Origin: Flavobacterium inviolabile
Lineage (GTDB): Bacteria; Bacteroidota; Bacteroidia; Flavobacteriales; Flavobacteriaceae
Length of the DNA stretch: 64,000 bases
NCBI RefSeq assembly: GCF_013389455.1
Contig: NZ_CP058278.1
Span: 1,984,001-2,048,000 of the forward strand
Direction of reading: 5' to 3'
Below are positions 35,404 through 45,106 of this stretch, one piece after another. The notes under the pieces were generated by a model. That model was given only the letters and a program-made list of their open reading frames with translations, was not told the origin of the DNA and ran no database searches. The translations under genes were made by a program, and so were the position numbers. Each line of letters starts with the position of its first letter. Position 1 is the first letter of the stretch.

Positions 35404-37597
35404 AGTAGAGTTCAGCCACCAGCTGGAAAGTACCGATTGCGGTGCTGCCTGCCTGTGCATGATTATGAGCTATTATGATAAGAAAGTTACATTATCACAG
35501 ATAAAAGGACTCTTTGAATTTACACGGGTTGGCGTTTCCATTCAGGATATTATAAGAACTTCTGAAAAAATCGGACTGATATCGGTACCTTTAAAGCTAA
35601 CCCAGGCAGAACTGGAACAAATTCCATTGCCTTCTATTCTGTACTGGCGACAGGAACACTTTATTGTTTTGGAAAAAATTGAGATTCGCAAGGGGGAACG
35701 CTATTACCATCTGGCTGACCCTGCTTATGGAAGGATCATACTGGATAGCGAATCATTTATCAAGGAATGGTGCGGCAATAACGAAAAAGGAGTCGGTATC
35801 GTTTTGGAACCTTCAGATGATTTCTTAGCCTTCAGCTTTCCCAAAGAAACAAAAAAATCCATTACCGCTTCCCCGTTTTTTAAAACGGCATTGGCCTTTT
35901 TGGCTAAAAATAAAGCGAAGTATATCGGATCAATACTGTTTATCCTGATCAGTCTCGCAACGAACTTTTGTATTCCCTTTATATTCCAGCGGATAATAGA
36001 CACTGGTATTACCCCAAAGGTAATAGCGGTTGTATACTATTTACTGTTGGCACAACTGGTACTGTTTGTTTCGGGCTTTATAGCTGATTTTATAAGTCAT
36101 TTAATACTGACCAAAATCAACTTCCAGCTGAGTATCAGTCTGAAAAAAGACCTGCTTAGTAAATTAATGCGGTTACCGATACATTTTTTTGATACCCGTT
36201 TAAATACGGAAACCTTGCAACGACTCAATGACCAGAATAAAATTCAGAATTTTATTACCTGGAAAGGAATTGAGCTGGCTTTAAACGTGATGAACATTCT
36301 TGTGTTTGGCGCCATATTATGCTATTTCAATTTTTGGATTTTCAGCATGTATTTTTCACTTTCCATTTTGTCGGTAATCTGGGTACTGTTCTTTTTAAAG
36401 AAAAGAGCCGTACTGGAATATGCACTGTTTTTAGGACAGTCCGAAAACAGCAACAATATTTATGAATTCATCATGAATATGCCGGAAATAAAAATTAATG
36501 ATGCCCAAAATAAGATTATCACCAAAATACTGACCATACAGCAAAAAATAAACCGATTGGAATTGCGGTCCCTGTTTCTGAATACCTACCAGTTAGTAGG
36601 CGTTAACTTCCTGTCCAAACTGAAAGAAATAATAGCCATAGCCATCTGTGCTATCTTTATTATTAACAACCAGATGACACTCGGAACACTGCTTAGTATA
36701 ACCTATGTTATCGGGCAGTTGATCAATCCGGTCCAGAGTTTGGTCAGTTTTGTACGGGATGCCCAGGATGCCAATATTGCCAATAAACGAATAGGAGAGA
36801 TCTACAATAACAGTGATGAGGATAACCAGAATAAGGAACATATTGAACACCAGATATTTCAGGAAATAAGTTTAGAAAATGTATCGTTTAAATATCCCGG
36901 TAATTTTAACAGGTTTGTCCTGGACAATATCTCTTTGCAAATTCCCAACAACTCGGTAACGGCTATTGTTGGGGCAAGTGGCAGCGGTAAGACCACATTG
37001 CTGAAACTATTACTGTCCTATTACCCGGTTTCAGACGGAATGATAACGCTGGACGAACTGAACATCAATAATGTTTATTCGAATGAATGGCGTAAAAAAT
37101 GCGGGATTGTTTTACAGGACGGAACTATTTTTAGCGGAACTATTGCTGAAAATATTGCCCTGGCAGAAGAAACGATAGTTGAAGAAAAGCTTATCAATGC
37201 AGCCGGAATTGCCTGTATTTTGGAATTTATTGAAGAGCTGCCAATGGGTTTTAATACCAAAATAGGAAATGCCGGAATAGAATTAAGCGGCGGGCAAAAA
37301 CAGCGAATCCTGATCGCCAGAGCGGTGTACAAGAACCCTCATTATATTTTCTTTGATGAAGCAACCAGTGCTTTGGATGCCGATAACGAGAAAAAGATCC
37401 ACGACAACCTGCAGGAATTCTTTAAAGGAAAAACAGTCGTGATCATTGCACACCGTTTAAGTACGGTAAAGAATGCCGATAATATTATCGTCCTTAAAGA
37501 AGGACAGATCGTAGAACAGGGAATCCATCAGGACCTGGTGAGCAACAGGGCAGGATATTTTAATTTAGTGAAGAACCAATTGGAATTGGGAGAATAA
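35375..37597 (+). CDS. C39-peptidase ABC exporter for the RiPP
   Basis: 740 residues from a TTG inside the maturase gene. The N-terminal C39 peptidase has oxyanion Gln 16 and nucleophile Cys 22 (QLESTDCGAAC), His 95 (QEHFIVLE) and Asp 115 (LADPA). Six transmembrane helices follow (~170-440), then the ATPase with Walker A GASGSGKTT, signature LSGGQKQR and Walker B IFFDEATSALD. It would cut the leader after Gly-Gly and pump the core peptide across the inner membrane. No HlyD-like adaptor is encoded nearby, unusual for a Gram-negative system. Confidence 0.93.
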   Translation: MLGKIFRKPKVEFSHQLESTDCGAACLCMIMSYYDKKVTLSQIKGLFEFTRVGVSIQDIIRTSEKIGLISVPLKLTQAELEQIPLPSILYWRQEHFIVLEKIEIRKGERYYHLADPAYGRIILDSESFIKEWCGNNEKGVGIVLEPSDDFLAFSFPKETKKSITASPFFKTALAFLAKNKAKYIGSILFILISLATNFCIPFIFQRIIDTGITPKVIAVVYYLLLAQLVLFVSGFIADFISHLILTKINFQLSISLKKDLLSKLMRLPIHFFDTRLNTETLQRLNDQNKIQNFITWKGIELALNVMNILVFGAILCYFNFWIFSMYFSLSILSVIWVLFFLKKRAVLEYALFLGQSENSNNIYEFIMNMPEIKINDAQNKIITKILTIQQKINRLELRSLFLNTYQLVGVNFLSKLKEIIAIAICAIFIINNQMTLGTLLSITYVIGQLINPVQSLVSFVRDAQDANIANKRIGEIYNNSDEDNQNKEHIEHQIFQEISLENVSFKYPGNFNRFVLDNISLQIPNNSVTAIVGASGSGKTTLLKLLLSYYPVSDGMITLDELNINNVYSNEWRKKCGIVLQDGTIFSGTIAENIALAEETIVEEKLINAAGIACILEFIEELPMGFNTKIGNAGIELSGGQKQRILIARAVYKNPHYIFFDEATSALDADNEKKIHDNLQEFFKGKTVVIIAHRLSTVKNADNIIVLKEGQIVEQGIHQDLVSNRAGYFNLVKNQLELGE

Positions 37598-37617
37598 ATA
37601 CCACAAGTGCAAAAGAG

Positions 37618-37650
37618 AAAAAACCTGTCATTAATCATGACAGGTTTTCT
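37618..37650. terminator. Bidirectional terminator between exporter and propeller genes
   Basis: An 11-base stem AAAACCTGTCA/TGACAGGTTTT with a 7-base loop and A/T flanks, between converging genes. Confidence 0.85.
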
Positions 37651-37651
37651 T

Positions 37652-38875
37652 TTAATGATGTAAATAATTACTCGGTCCGCCGGTACCTTCAATAGATTCC
37701 GGCAGTATGCCGTAACGTGCAGGTAAATCGACTGTTCCTAAAGTCTGTCCGGTTTGAATGTCAACAACAGTGATTGTACCGGAATTCAGGTTCGGAAGAT
37801 TCAGTAAATTGTTTTGTATGGCCACAACCTCTTTTCCGGATTTCGTTTTAAAGAAAGCCATGTGATGCGCACCTTTATCGGCATTAAGCGTTTTTAAAAG
37901 CGTTAACTGTGGTAAATTGCTGATATCGAATACCAGTACTTTTCCGGGTTGTCCGAAACTCACATACAAGTGTTTGTTATTATCCATATACATTTCCAAA
38001 GCCCATCCCAAACCCTGCGAAGAACCATCGAAAGCCTTCGTAAACGCATCATATTTTCGGGTAACGGGATTATAAGGTGCCATCCAGATGTCACCGCCCA
38101 GCATGGTTGTTGCCAAAGCAAATTTCGGAAACTGGCCACGCAGCAGCAGCACTTCTACCGGACTTGATAAATCGGAAGGACTGTCGGCTACCGTATAGGT
38201 TTCGATCATCTGGTAGGTATTCAGATCGATCAGCGTACAGGTATTCCCTACGCCGGTTGTTAAATCCGGATGGATCGTTGAGGTAACCATCATCAACCCT
38301 TTTTCCTCACTAACGGAAATACCGTGCGGATACATAATAAACTTGTTGGGATTGTCATTTATAGAACCGGATATTGTCCGGATATGTTTATTGGTATAGG
38401 CATTAAAAACACCAACGCTGCCGCCTTTGGGCGTTCCGTCGCCACCCATAAAGGTCACAAAATACCGCCCGTCACTGGTAAAGAAAATATCTTCACCCAC
38501 TGTATTTCCTTTGGTATCTATAGGATTGGCACTCACCAGCGTCGGAAGCCCGTTGGCATCTTCAACGGTTTTGATCTGGTAAAGATAACTGCCGCCCAAA
38601 GCCGTTGTATAAAGCCGTTGCTCAAAATAATCATAATAGATATGATGCGGTAATACGCCTTCGCCCAATTCCAGTTTACTGCTGATATGCCCGAAGTCAG
38701 CCGATTCCGGATCAAGCTCAATTACAGCCATTCCGTCTTTTCCGCCGCCTAAGTGCCGGTAATCAATAAAAAACATGGAATCGTGAGAATAATTTTCGTT
38801 ACCGTCATCATGCTGGCAGCCGGATAAAAAGGCTGTGGCGACCACGACTAATGCAGGAAGTAATTTTTTTATCAT
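37652..38875 (-). CDS. Beta-propeller lipoprotein
   Basis: 407 residues with a lipoprotein signal ending LSGC (Cys ~20). The rest is a series of short beta-blade repeats of the type GKVLVFDISNLPQLTLLKTL, GSVGVFNAYTNKHIRTI and TITVVDIQTGQTLGTVDL, typical of seven-bladed YVTN/lactonase-like propellers. Enzymatic activity is not evident; such surface proteins often bind ligands. It lies between the RiPP cassette and the ebo operon but faces the other way, so it is transcribed independently. Confidence 0.72.
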   Translation of the reverse strand: MIKKLLPALVVVATAFLSGCQHDDGNENYSHDSMFFIDYRHLGGGKDGMAVIELDPESADFGHISSKLELGEGVLPHHIYYDYFEQRLYTTALGGSYLYQIKTVEDANGLPTLVSANPIDTKGNTVGEDIFFTSDGRYFVTFMGGDGTPKGGSVGVFNAYTNKHIRTISGSINDNPNKFIMYPHGISVSEEKGLMMVTSTIHPDLTTGVGNTCTLIDLNTYQMIETYTVADSPSDLSSPVEVLLLRGQFPKFALATTMLGGDIWMAPYNPVTRKYDAFTKAFDGSSQGLGWALEMYMDNNKHLYVSFGQPGKVLVFDISNLPQLTLLKTLNADKGAHHMAFFKTKSGKEVVAIQNNLLNLPNLNSGTITVVDIQTGQTLGTVDLPARYGILPESIEGTGGPSNYLHH

Positions 38876-39418
38876 GATGTTAAGATTTGGGTGAATAGTA
38901 GTAAAACATACAAAATGTGATATTTCTTTAGGTAAAAATAAACAATTGCAGAATTAAAATGGTTCATTTTGCGATTATTTTTTAGTATTAATAGATTGAC
39001 TTTCAATAAAAAAAGGCTGTAAACCTGTATCCGAAACGGAAACGATTGGGGAGGATAACGTGAAAAAAAAAATAGGGTCTCACACTTGACTACCTGTTAT
39101 TACTACTGTTTTGAAGGCTTACGGCATTATGATCTGTAACTTTTTGATACTGAGCTTTTTTGGTTTGAAGTACCGGTCAGGTAGAATTACGGTGTTTGTA
39201 AAAGGGGTATTTATACTTGGATAATACGCGATTCAATTGCTGAACTTTAAACGATTGAAATATTGTAATAAAGCAGATTTTTAACGGATTTATTGATTTT
39301 ATTTAGAATAATTATAAATAACACATTCTAATATTGAAGAATAGTCAATTTTAAGGTTAGGGCGATTTGTTTTTTGGGCTCGATATTTTGGAATAGCAAT
39401 AACTTAACCTATCATAAA
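38876..39418. promoter_or_regulatory. Divergent control region of propeller gene and ebo operon
   Basis: 543 bases, AT-rich, no coding frame seen. It must hold the promoter of the nine-gene ebo operon. The only near-match to a -7 box I find is GATATTTTG around 39382, imperfect and without a TTTG at proper spacing, suggesting an activator or alternative sigma factor. Confidence 0.4.
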
Positions 39419-41233
39419 ATGGCTTATTTAAATTCACCAAGATTAACTTTTGCGGGGAAGTTTCAGGCAGATCCTTCCACCGTTAACAATGATGTAAATC
39501 ATTACAACAACGAAACTTTTCAACCGAGTTACCAGCAGTATGGACCCAGCGGGACAAATGGCTGGTGGAACCCGGATGGAACCGGTAACTGGCGTTTGAT
39601 AGACTGTATCATTACCAGTGTGACCTATCAGGACGGAACCACTACGCATGATCCGAATATCGATCCTGTTATAGGAATGAGCATTATTGATGCAAACAGC
39701 CGTGTGGCCGGTAAGATTGTGGATCTGGATCCGCAGCAGCAGTCCGTTTCCCAGATCTGGGGAATGATTGTCAGAATCGGACAGGGGGAAACCAACTTTG
39801 TTAAAGGAGACTTTGAACCGGTTGGATTTAACGACATCTGGTGGATCAGATCGACTACGCAAAAAGGTTCCGGAGGGGCATCGGCGGCATACCAGTCGGT
39901 TATCAATAATCTGAACTGGTCGGATAATACGATCAAATCCCGTTATCTGAACGAATTAAGAGCGGTAAGTCCGGAGCAGTTGTCCATGAAATTTACCGTA
40001 GACATGTTTGACCAGCAAAAATGTTCCGCACAATTTACTATCGGAAGAATTGTCGGAAGTATCGGGCCGTCTAAAGTATCAGAACCGAAACATTTTGTCA
40101 TGGGGCGTCAGTTCATTCCGGACATGGTTTGTATGGGAGGAAGCTACCTGCCGTCAAATACAGTAGGACTATATGTGGCTACTGCTTTGGTTCAGGAAGC
40201 GACACAACAGATCATACTGGATTTAGGAAACTGTTTAAAAACATCCGGAGCAAACGGGATGATTTCCGAAGACCGTAACCTGGTGTTGGCAGTAAACAGA
40301 GGCGATCAGGATTATGTACTGCTGGGTCCCCTTAAATATAAAGCAAAAAACTGGTATGAGAAAAGAGGAGGACTGGTAACGTTAAGACTGAACGAAGAAC
40401 AGATACATTTAGCCCAGGAATTCCCGTTAACAATAGCAAACCTGCTACCGGACGGAAGCCTGCAGCCGTTAATCAATGAAACCACTCATTATGTCCGTGC
40501 CGACCAGTTTGTTTTCCGTATGAATGCCGATGAGGATAGAGACATCGATTTCTATGCAACCTATCTGGGGAAACCTTTAGCCGATCAGGCCGTGATTTGC
40601 CAGTTCCAGGAAAGCTTGATCAATATCATGGGACAGGGAGACGGAACACCGGCAACGGCAACACCTAATATCCTGCAATTTGAATCCAATGTTGTAACCG
40701 ATTACTCAGGTAAAGCCGTTCTGAATGTAAAAGCTTCAGATCCTAAAAACCCGAGAGGATTTATTGACGGACAGGTATATGCCTTATGGTATTATCTGAA
40801 CAGACAGCCAACAGCCGATTTCAGTTTTACAGTGGATGCCAGCGGAAATCCTGTTGTACTGCCGTTAACCTTATCCGGAATTGATCCGACTAATTTTATC
40901 AGCATCCTGGTTTTTGACAGCCTGCCTCCGGAAGTAATTAAAAATCCGGATTGGGATAAAGACGTACAGCCGGTTATGCAGCAGTATGCCAACTTATATC
41001 CGCTAATGTCAAAAGGAGTCTTTAACCTGGCGAACAAAGAAGTGGTCGACAACAATGCTCAGATATTACGCTTTGTGTTTGCCTTGCCGAAAGAAGATCC
41101 GAACCACATGCCGGTTACCCGTGACCTTTCCAGAGACAAACAAAAAATGATATTGAACTACCTAGACGGAATACTATCGAAAAACAAAGCAGGAGCACCG
41201 GAAGCCATGGCAACTATTGCGGAAAACAACTAA
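39419..41233 (+). CDS. VioB/RebD N-terminal-domain-like protein (first half of split imine dimer synthase)
   Basis: 604 residues from the ATG at 39419, giving MAYLNSPRLTFAGKFQADP, which matches the pattern L-x-x-PR-x-x-F-x-G at the start of VioB/RebD/StaD proteins. The end (YANLYPLMSKGVFNLANK ... PVTRDLSRDKQKMILNYLDG) also follows the segment preceding the ferritin-like domain in VioB. The missing ferritin-like domain is encoded by the next gene, 29 bases downstream; together they total 973 residues, close to full-length VioB (~1000). I infer a scaffold for imine dimerisation. Alignment from memory, not computed. Confidence 0.65.
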   Translation: MAYLNSPRLTFAGKFQADPSTVNNDVNHYNNETFQPSYQQYGPSGTNGWWNPDGTGNWRLIDCIITSVTYQDGTTTHDPNIDPVIGMSIIDANSRVAGKIVDLDPQQQSVSQIWGMIVRIGQGETNFVKGDFEPVGFNDIWWIRSTTQKGSGGASAAYQSVINNLNWSDNTIKSRYLNELRAVSPEQLSMKFTVDMFDQQKCSAQFTIGRIVGSIGPSKVSEPKHFVMGRQFIPDMVCMGGSYLPSNTVGLYVATALVQEATQQIILDLGNCLKTSGANGMISEDRNLVLAVNRGDQDYVLLGPLKYKAKNWYEKRGGLVTLRLNEEQIHLAQEFPLTIANLLPDGSLQPLINETTHYVRADQFVFRMNADEDRDIDFYATYLGKPLADQAVICQFQESLINIMGQGDGTPATATPNILQFESNVVTDYSGKAVLNVKASDPKNPRGFIDGQVYALWYYLNRQPTADFSFTVDASGNPVVLPLTLSGIDPTNFISILVFDSLPPEVIKNPDWDKDVQPVMQQYANLYPLMSKGVFNLANKEVVDNNAQILRFVFALPKEDPNHMPVTRDLSRDKQKMILNYLDGILSKNKAGAPEAMATIAENN

Positions 41234-41262
41234 ACCATACCAACCTACAAAAACAAAAACAA

Positions 41263-42372
41263 ATGATTTATCTTAAAAATATAAAACTGGAAACCATACA
41301 GGACCTTAGAGGGGCACTGCAAACGGCAATCGAACTGGAACATGCGACCATTCCACCGTATTTAACAGCAATGTTTACGCTGTATAATACCGGTAATGAT
41401 GAGATCAGTAACCTGATCGGATCTGTGGTCAAAGAAGAAATGCTGCACATGTCTATCGCCTGTAATGTCTTGAATGCTATAGGCGGAAACCCGGTTATCA
41501 ATAAACCGGGTTTTATCCCGACCTATCCGGGACCGCTTCCGGGAGGTGTGGAAACCGGGCTGATAGTTCCAATCGCTAAATTTTCCAAAAAACTTATTAA
41601 AAAGGTTTTTATGATGATCGAGGAACCGGAAACGATTATCCCTATCGAATTAATGCGAGTTGATGCCGAGAAAATTACGATCGGGAAGTTCTATGAAAAA
41701 ATAAAAGGCCAGATTGATATCCTGGAAACAGCGGCTAACGCTGTAGGGAAGACCATCTTCACCGGTGATCCGTCCTATCAGATGACCAATAACAAATGGT
41801 TCCCGGCTCAGGAATTATTCCCGATTACCGACAAAGAATCGGCATTCAGAGGTATTGACCTGATAGTAGACCAGGGAGAAGGAACCAGTACCGATCCTTT
41901 TGTTAAAGAAAGTGATCTTGGTACCGGCGAACCGGAAGAACCGGCACACTACTATCGTTTTGAAGAGATTTATAAAGGTAAAAGACTGGTTCAGAATCCG
42001 GACCCGGCGGGCGAGCCAAAATATTCGTATTCCGGGGCACCGATACCTTACAATACCGCGTTAATTCCGAACATGACCATAAATCCGAAAATGAGTGATT
42101 ATCCGGTAAATACCGTGGCCTATAGAAACAGTAAGTTCTTTAACTATACCTATACAAACCTGCTAAACAGCCTGCACATTACCTTTAACGGGGAACCGGG
42201 CAAGATTGATGCTGCTATGGGATTAATGTATTCCTTACGACTGTATGCATTAAAACTGTTACAGACACCGGATCCGAATAACCCGGGATTTGTAGCCGGA
42301 CCAAGCTATGAATATGTTACCGACGACAGCCTGAGCCTTACCGAAAAGGCCAAGCTGATGGAAACCGTGTAA
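41263..42372 (+). CDS. Ferritin-like diiron protein (second half of split VioB-like synthase)
   Basis: 369 residues. Helix one carries AIELEHATIPPYLTAM (Glu 24/26, His 27) and helix two VVKEEMLHMSIACNVLNAIGG (Glu 58/59, His 62). These are the metal-binding pattern of the iminophenyl-pyruvate dimer synthase/ferritin-like family (PF12902), which forms the C-terminal domain of VioB. In VioB/RebD that domain dimerises imines of indole-3-pyruvate. Here it is a separate polypeptide. The substrate may be indolic or phenolic. Co-transcribed with the preceding gene and the ebo set. Confidence 0.78.
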   Translation: MIYLKNIKLETIQDLRGALQTAIELEHATIPPYLTAMFTLYNTGNDEISNLIGSVVKEEMLHMSIACNVLNAIGGNPVINKPGFIPTYPGPLPGGVETGLIVPIAKFSKKLIKKVFMMIEEPETIIPIELMRVDAEKITIGKFYEKIKGQIDILETAANAVGKTIFTGDPSYQMTNNKWFPAQELFPITDKESAFRGIDLIVDQGEGTSTDPFVKESDLGTGEPEEPAHYYRFEEIYKGKRLVQNPDPAGEPKYSYSGAPIPYNTALIPNMTINPKMSDYPVNTVAYRNSKFFNYTYTNLLNSLHITFNGEPGKIDAAMGLMYSLRLYALKLLQTPDPNNPGFVAGPSYEYVTDDSLSLTEKAKLMETV

Positions 42373-42400
42373 ATGTTTAACCAAATGACCCATACATAAA

Positions 42401-43228
42401 ATGTATAAAACAGCAGAAATTACCGCGCAGCAACTGTTGCAGGAAACCTTAATGGCTAACCTGCCTGAAGCCGAATGGAACTGGTTTACTACAAATATAA
42501 TTGCAAAGAACGGGAATGAACTGGCACACCAGTTCATTCCTTTATTTAGTTTGATTCCCAGATTCATTACAGCAGGAACACCCCAATTCAGCCCGGAAAC
42601 AGTGGGTGGACTGGAAAAATTATATCCCGGATTTTCACAATCCGGATGGAACATACAGCAGCTATGCCGAATCGTGTTGATGCTGAAACTTCCGCCAGAT
42701 CAGAATGAAACGATCTTAAAAAAACTATTTGAAACCGCAGACATCAAAGAACTGGTTATCCTGTATAAAGGTTTGTACTTCCTGGAAAACGCAGACGATT
42801 TTGTTTTGCGGATGCAGGAAGGAATCCGGACCAATATGACGGATGTCTTTGAAGCCATTGCCCTGCACAATCCGTATGCCTATCTGTATTTGTCGGAAGA
42901 TGCCTGGAACCAGCTGGTACTAAAGGCTGTTTTTACCGGAAGACCCCTGTTCAAAATATACGGACTGGATCAGCGTGCCAATGAAAGATTAGCACTGATA
43001 CTGCACGGTTATATCCAGGAACGCTGGTCGGCAGGAAGAACCGTTTCACCGGAAATATGGAGAGGAATCACCGGCTTTGTCAATGACGAAATAGCTGCCG
43101 ATCTGAACAAAATGATCGAAACCGGAACATTTTTAGAACAGGAAGCGGCTATAAAAGCCTTAAAAGGATCCTGCAAATCCTGGAACGAGATCGGAGCGGC
43201 CTACCTGATCCAGACAACACAGGCCTAA
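42401..43228 (+). CDS. eboA: EboA-domain protein
   Basis: 275 residues, all-helical, without signal peptide, membrane helix or catalytic motif. Its size, helical repeats (e.g. GGLEKLYPGFSQSGWNIQQLCRIVLML) and position directly upstream of TatD-, UbiA-, cyclase- and TIM-barrel genes identify it as EboA, the family of unknown function that leads ebo operons. Ebo proteins are known from scytonemin-making cyanobacteria, where they are needed to get the precursor out of the cytoplasm. No molecular function is known for EboA itself. Confidence 0.8.
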   Translation: MYKTAEITAQQLLQETLMANLPEAEWNWFTTNIIAKNGNELAHQFIPLFSLIPRFITAGTPQFSPETVGGLEKLYPGFSQSGWNIQQLCRIVLMLKLPPDQNETILKKLFETADIKELVILYKGLYFLENADDFVLRMQEGIRTNMTDVFEAIALHNPYAYLYLSEDAWNQLVLKAVFTGRPLFKIYGLDQRANERLALILHGYIQERWSAGRTVSPEIWRGITGFVNDEIAADLNKMIETGTFLEQEAAIKALKGSCKSWNEIGAAYLIQTTQA

Positions 43229-43259
43229 ACACAATTATTAATAACTAAAACAAACAACG

Positions 43260-44165
43260 ATGTATTTTATAGACCCACATATTCACATGGTATCCCGCAC
43301 AACGGACGATTACCAGGCCATGCGCGCAGCTGGTATAGTAGCTGTTATTGAACCGGCTTTCTGGCTGGGACAACCCAGAACCGAAGCAGGCTCTTTTAAA
43401 GATTATTTCAGTACCCTTATCGGATGGGAACGATTCCGTGCTTCCCAGTTTGGTATCAAACATTATTGCACGATGGGACTGAATTCCAAAGAAGCCAATA
43501 ATGAAGCGCTGGCAGAGCAGGTTATGGAATTGCTGCCACTGTTTGCCGGAAAAGAAGGTGTAGTAGCCATAGGCGAAATTGGTTATGACGATCAGACTCC
43601 GGCAGAAGATAAATATTTCAGACAGCAGATTGAAATTGCCTTACAATTCAATTTACCGGTCATGGTACACACGCCGCACCGGGATAAAATAAACGGAACC
43701 ATCCGCAGTATGGATGTACTGGAAGAACACGGAATACCGCCACACATGGTCGTTATTGACCACAACAACGAAGAAACGGTAAAACATGTACTGGACAGAG
43801 GATACTGGACCGCTTTTACCATTTATCCCAACACAAAAATGGGAAATGAAAGAATGGTGGAAATCGTAAAACAATATGGCTCGGAAAGAATCATTGTGGA
43901 CAGCTCGGCAGACTGGGGCGTGAGTGATCCGCTATCGGTTCCGAAAACGGCCGCTTTAATGCTTGAACGCGGGATTGCCAAAGAAGATGTACACCTTACC
44001 TGCTATAAAAATGCTTTAACGGCCTATTCGCAAAGCGGGCAGATGAAAGAAGAAGACTGGAAAAAAGAAATGACTGTGGAACAGGCAGCCCTTTTTGACG
44101 GAAGCGGAATATTGCGCGGACAGGAAGCCAAAGTGATCTCCTATTCCAATATTATTGACAATTAA
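43260..44165 (+). CDS. eboB: EboB, TatD-like metal-dependent hydrolase
   Basis: 301 residues with amidohydrolase-type metal ligands: DPHIHM (His 7 and 9), AIGEIGYD, VMVHTPHR, VVIDHNN and VDSSADWG, in TatD order. TatD relatives are nucleases or hydrolases, but the ebo version acts in a metabolite pathway with unknown substrate. Cytoplasmic, no signal. Separated by 31 and 26 bases from its neighbours in the operon. Confidence 0.88.
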   Translation: MYFIDPHIHMVSRTTDDYQAMRAAGIVAVIEPAFWLGQPRTEAGSFKDYFSTLIGWERFRASQFGIKHYCTMGLNSKEANNEALAEQVMELLPLFAGKEGVVAIGEIGYDDQTPAEDKYFRQQIEIALQFNLPVMVHTPHRDKINGTIRSMDVLEEHGIPPHMVVIDHNNEETVKHVLDRGYWTAFTIYPNTKMGNERMVEIVKQYGSERIIVDSSADWGVSDPLSVPKTAALMLERGIAKEDVHLTCYKNALTAYSQSGQMKEEDWKKEMTVEQAALFDGSGILRGQEAKVISYSNIIDN

Positions 44166-44191
44166 TCACCTGTGCCAATACCCGATACAAG

Positions 44192-45082
44192 ATGAAAATA
44201 CAGTACTATTTAACACTGATGCGTCCGGCTAATATTGTTACTGCCATTTCGGATATACTGGGTGGTGTGGCGATTTCCGGTTTTTTTGTAAGTACCGATT
44301 GGAACGCGGCAGCACTGGGAAATATTGGTCTGCTGACGTTGTCCACTATAGGGCTTTACGGAGGCGGAATCGTTTTTAATGATATTTTTGATTTGAAAGA
44401 GGACTGCAAAAAACGCCCGGAACGCATATTGCCCAGCGGAAAAGTAGCCTATGAAGAAGCCATACAATTTGGCGTGCTGCTTTTCACAATCGGTATCGCT
44501 GCGGCTATAATGGTTTCCCTTTTAAGCGGACTGCTGGCCCTGATCATAGCACTATTGGCACTCACCTATAATAAAATAGCCAAACACTACCAGTTTTTCG
44601 GTCCCCTGAATATGGGGCTTTGCCGCGGGGCTAACCTGCTGCTGGGAATGAGCATACTTCCCGGGACGATGTTCCGGGATTGGTATATCATTATCATACC
44701 GATTATATTCATTGCAGCCATAACCCTGACAGCCCAGAAAGAAGTTAGCGGAAACAACAAAACAGCGATACTGATGGCCATGCTGCTGGATGCTGTTGTA
44801 GTCCTGCTGTTTATAGGGATCAGTCGTTACAGCGACCTTAACCTGGCGGTAACCGCACCGTTTTTAATCCTTTGGTATGGGGTGAACTTTTTAGCAAAAT
44901 ACAAAGCTTACCGCTATAACGAGCCGGATTGGATTAAAAGAGCCGTAAAAACGGGAGTGCTTTCGCTCATACTTTTAAATGCGTGCTATATCGCCGGCTT
45001 TGCCAATTGGAACTACGCCGTTCCGGTATTGATTTTATTGCCTTTTTCGGTTGTTTTAGCGAAGAAATTTGCCGTAACCTGA
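44192..45082 (+). CDS. eboC: EboC, UbiA-family prenyltransferase
   Basis: 296 residues with about eight or nine transmembrane helices. The first Asp-rich motif is NDIFDLKEDCKKRPERILPSG (residues ~63-83); the second, weaker one lies near LTAQKEVSGNNKT and replaces the usual DxxxD. UbiA enzymes join prenyl diphosphates to aromatic or sugar-like acceptors in the membrane. The altered second motif may reflect a different substrate, as seen for other ebo UbiA proteins. Likely the membrane step of the pathway. Confidence 0.87.
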   Translation: MKIQYYLTLMRPANIVTAISDILGGVAISGFFVSTDWNAAALGNIGLLTLSTIGLYGGGIVFNDIFDLKEDCKKRPERILPSGKVAYEEAIQFGVLLFTIGIAAAIMVSLLSGLLALIIALLALTYNKIAKHYQFFGPLNMGLCRGANLLLGMSILPGTMFRDWYIIIIPIIFIAAITLTAQKEVSGNNKTAILMAMLLDAVVVLLFIGISRYSDLNLAVTAPFLILWYGVNFLAKYKAYRYNEPDWIKRAVKTGVLSLILLNACYIAGFANWNYAVPVLILLPFSVVLAKKFAVT

Positions 45083-45106
45083 TTTTTAACCCAAACATTA
45101 TAACCC

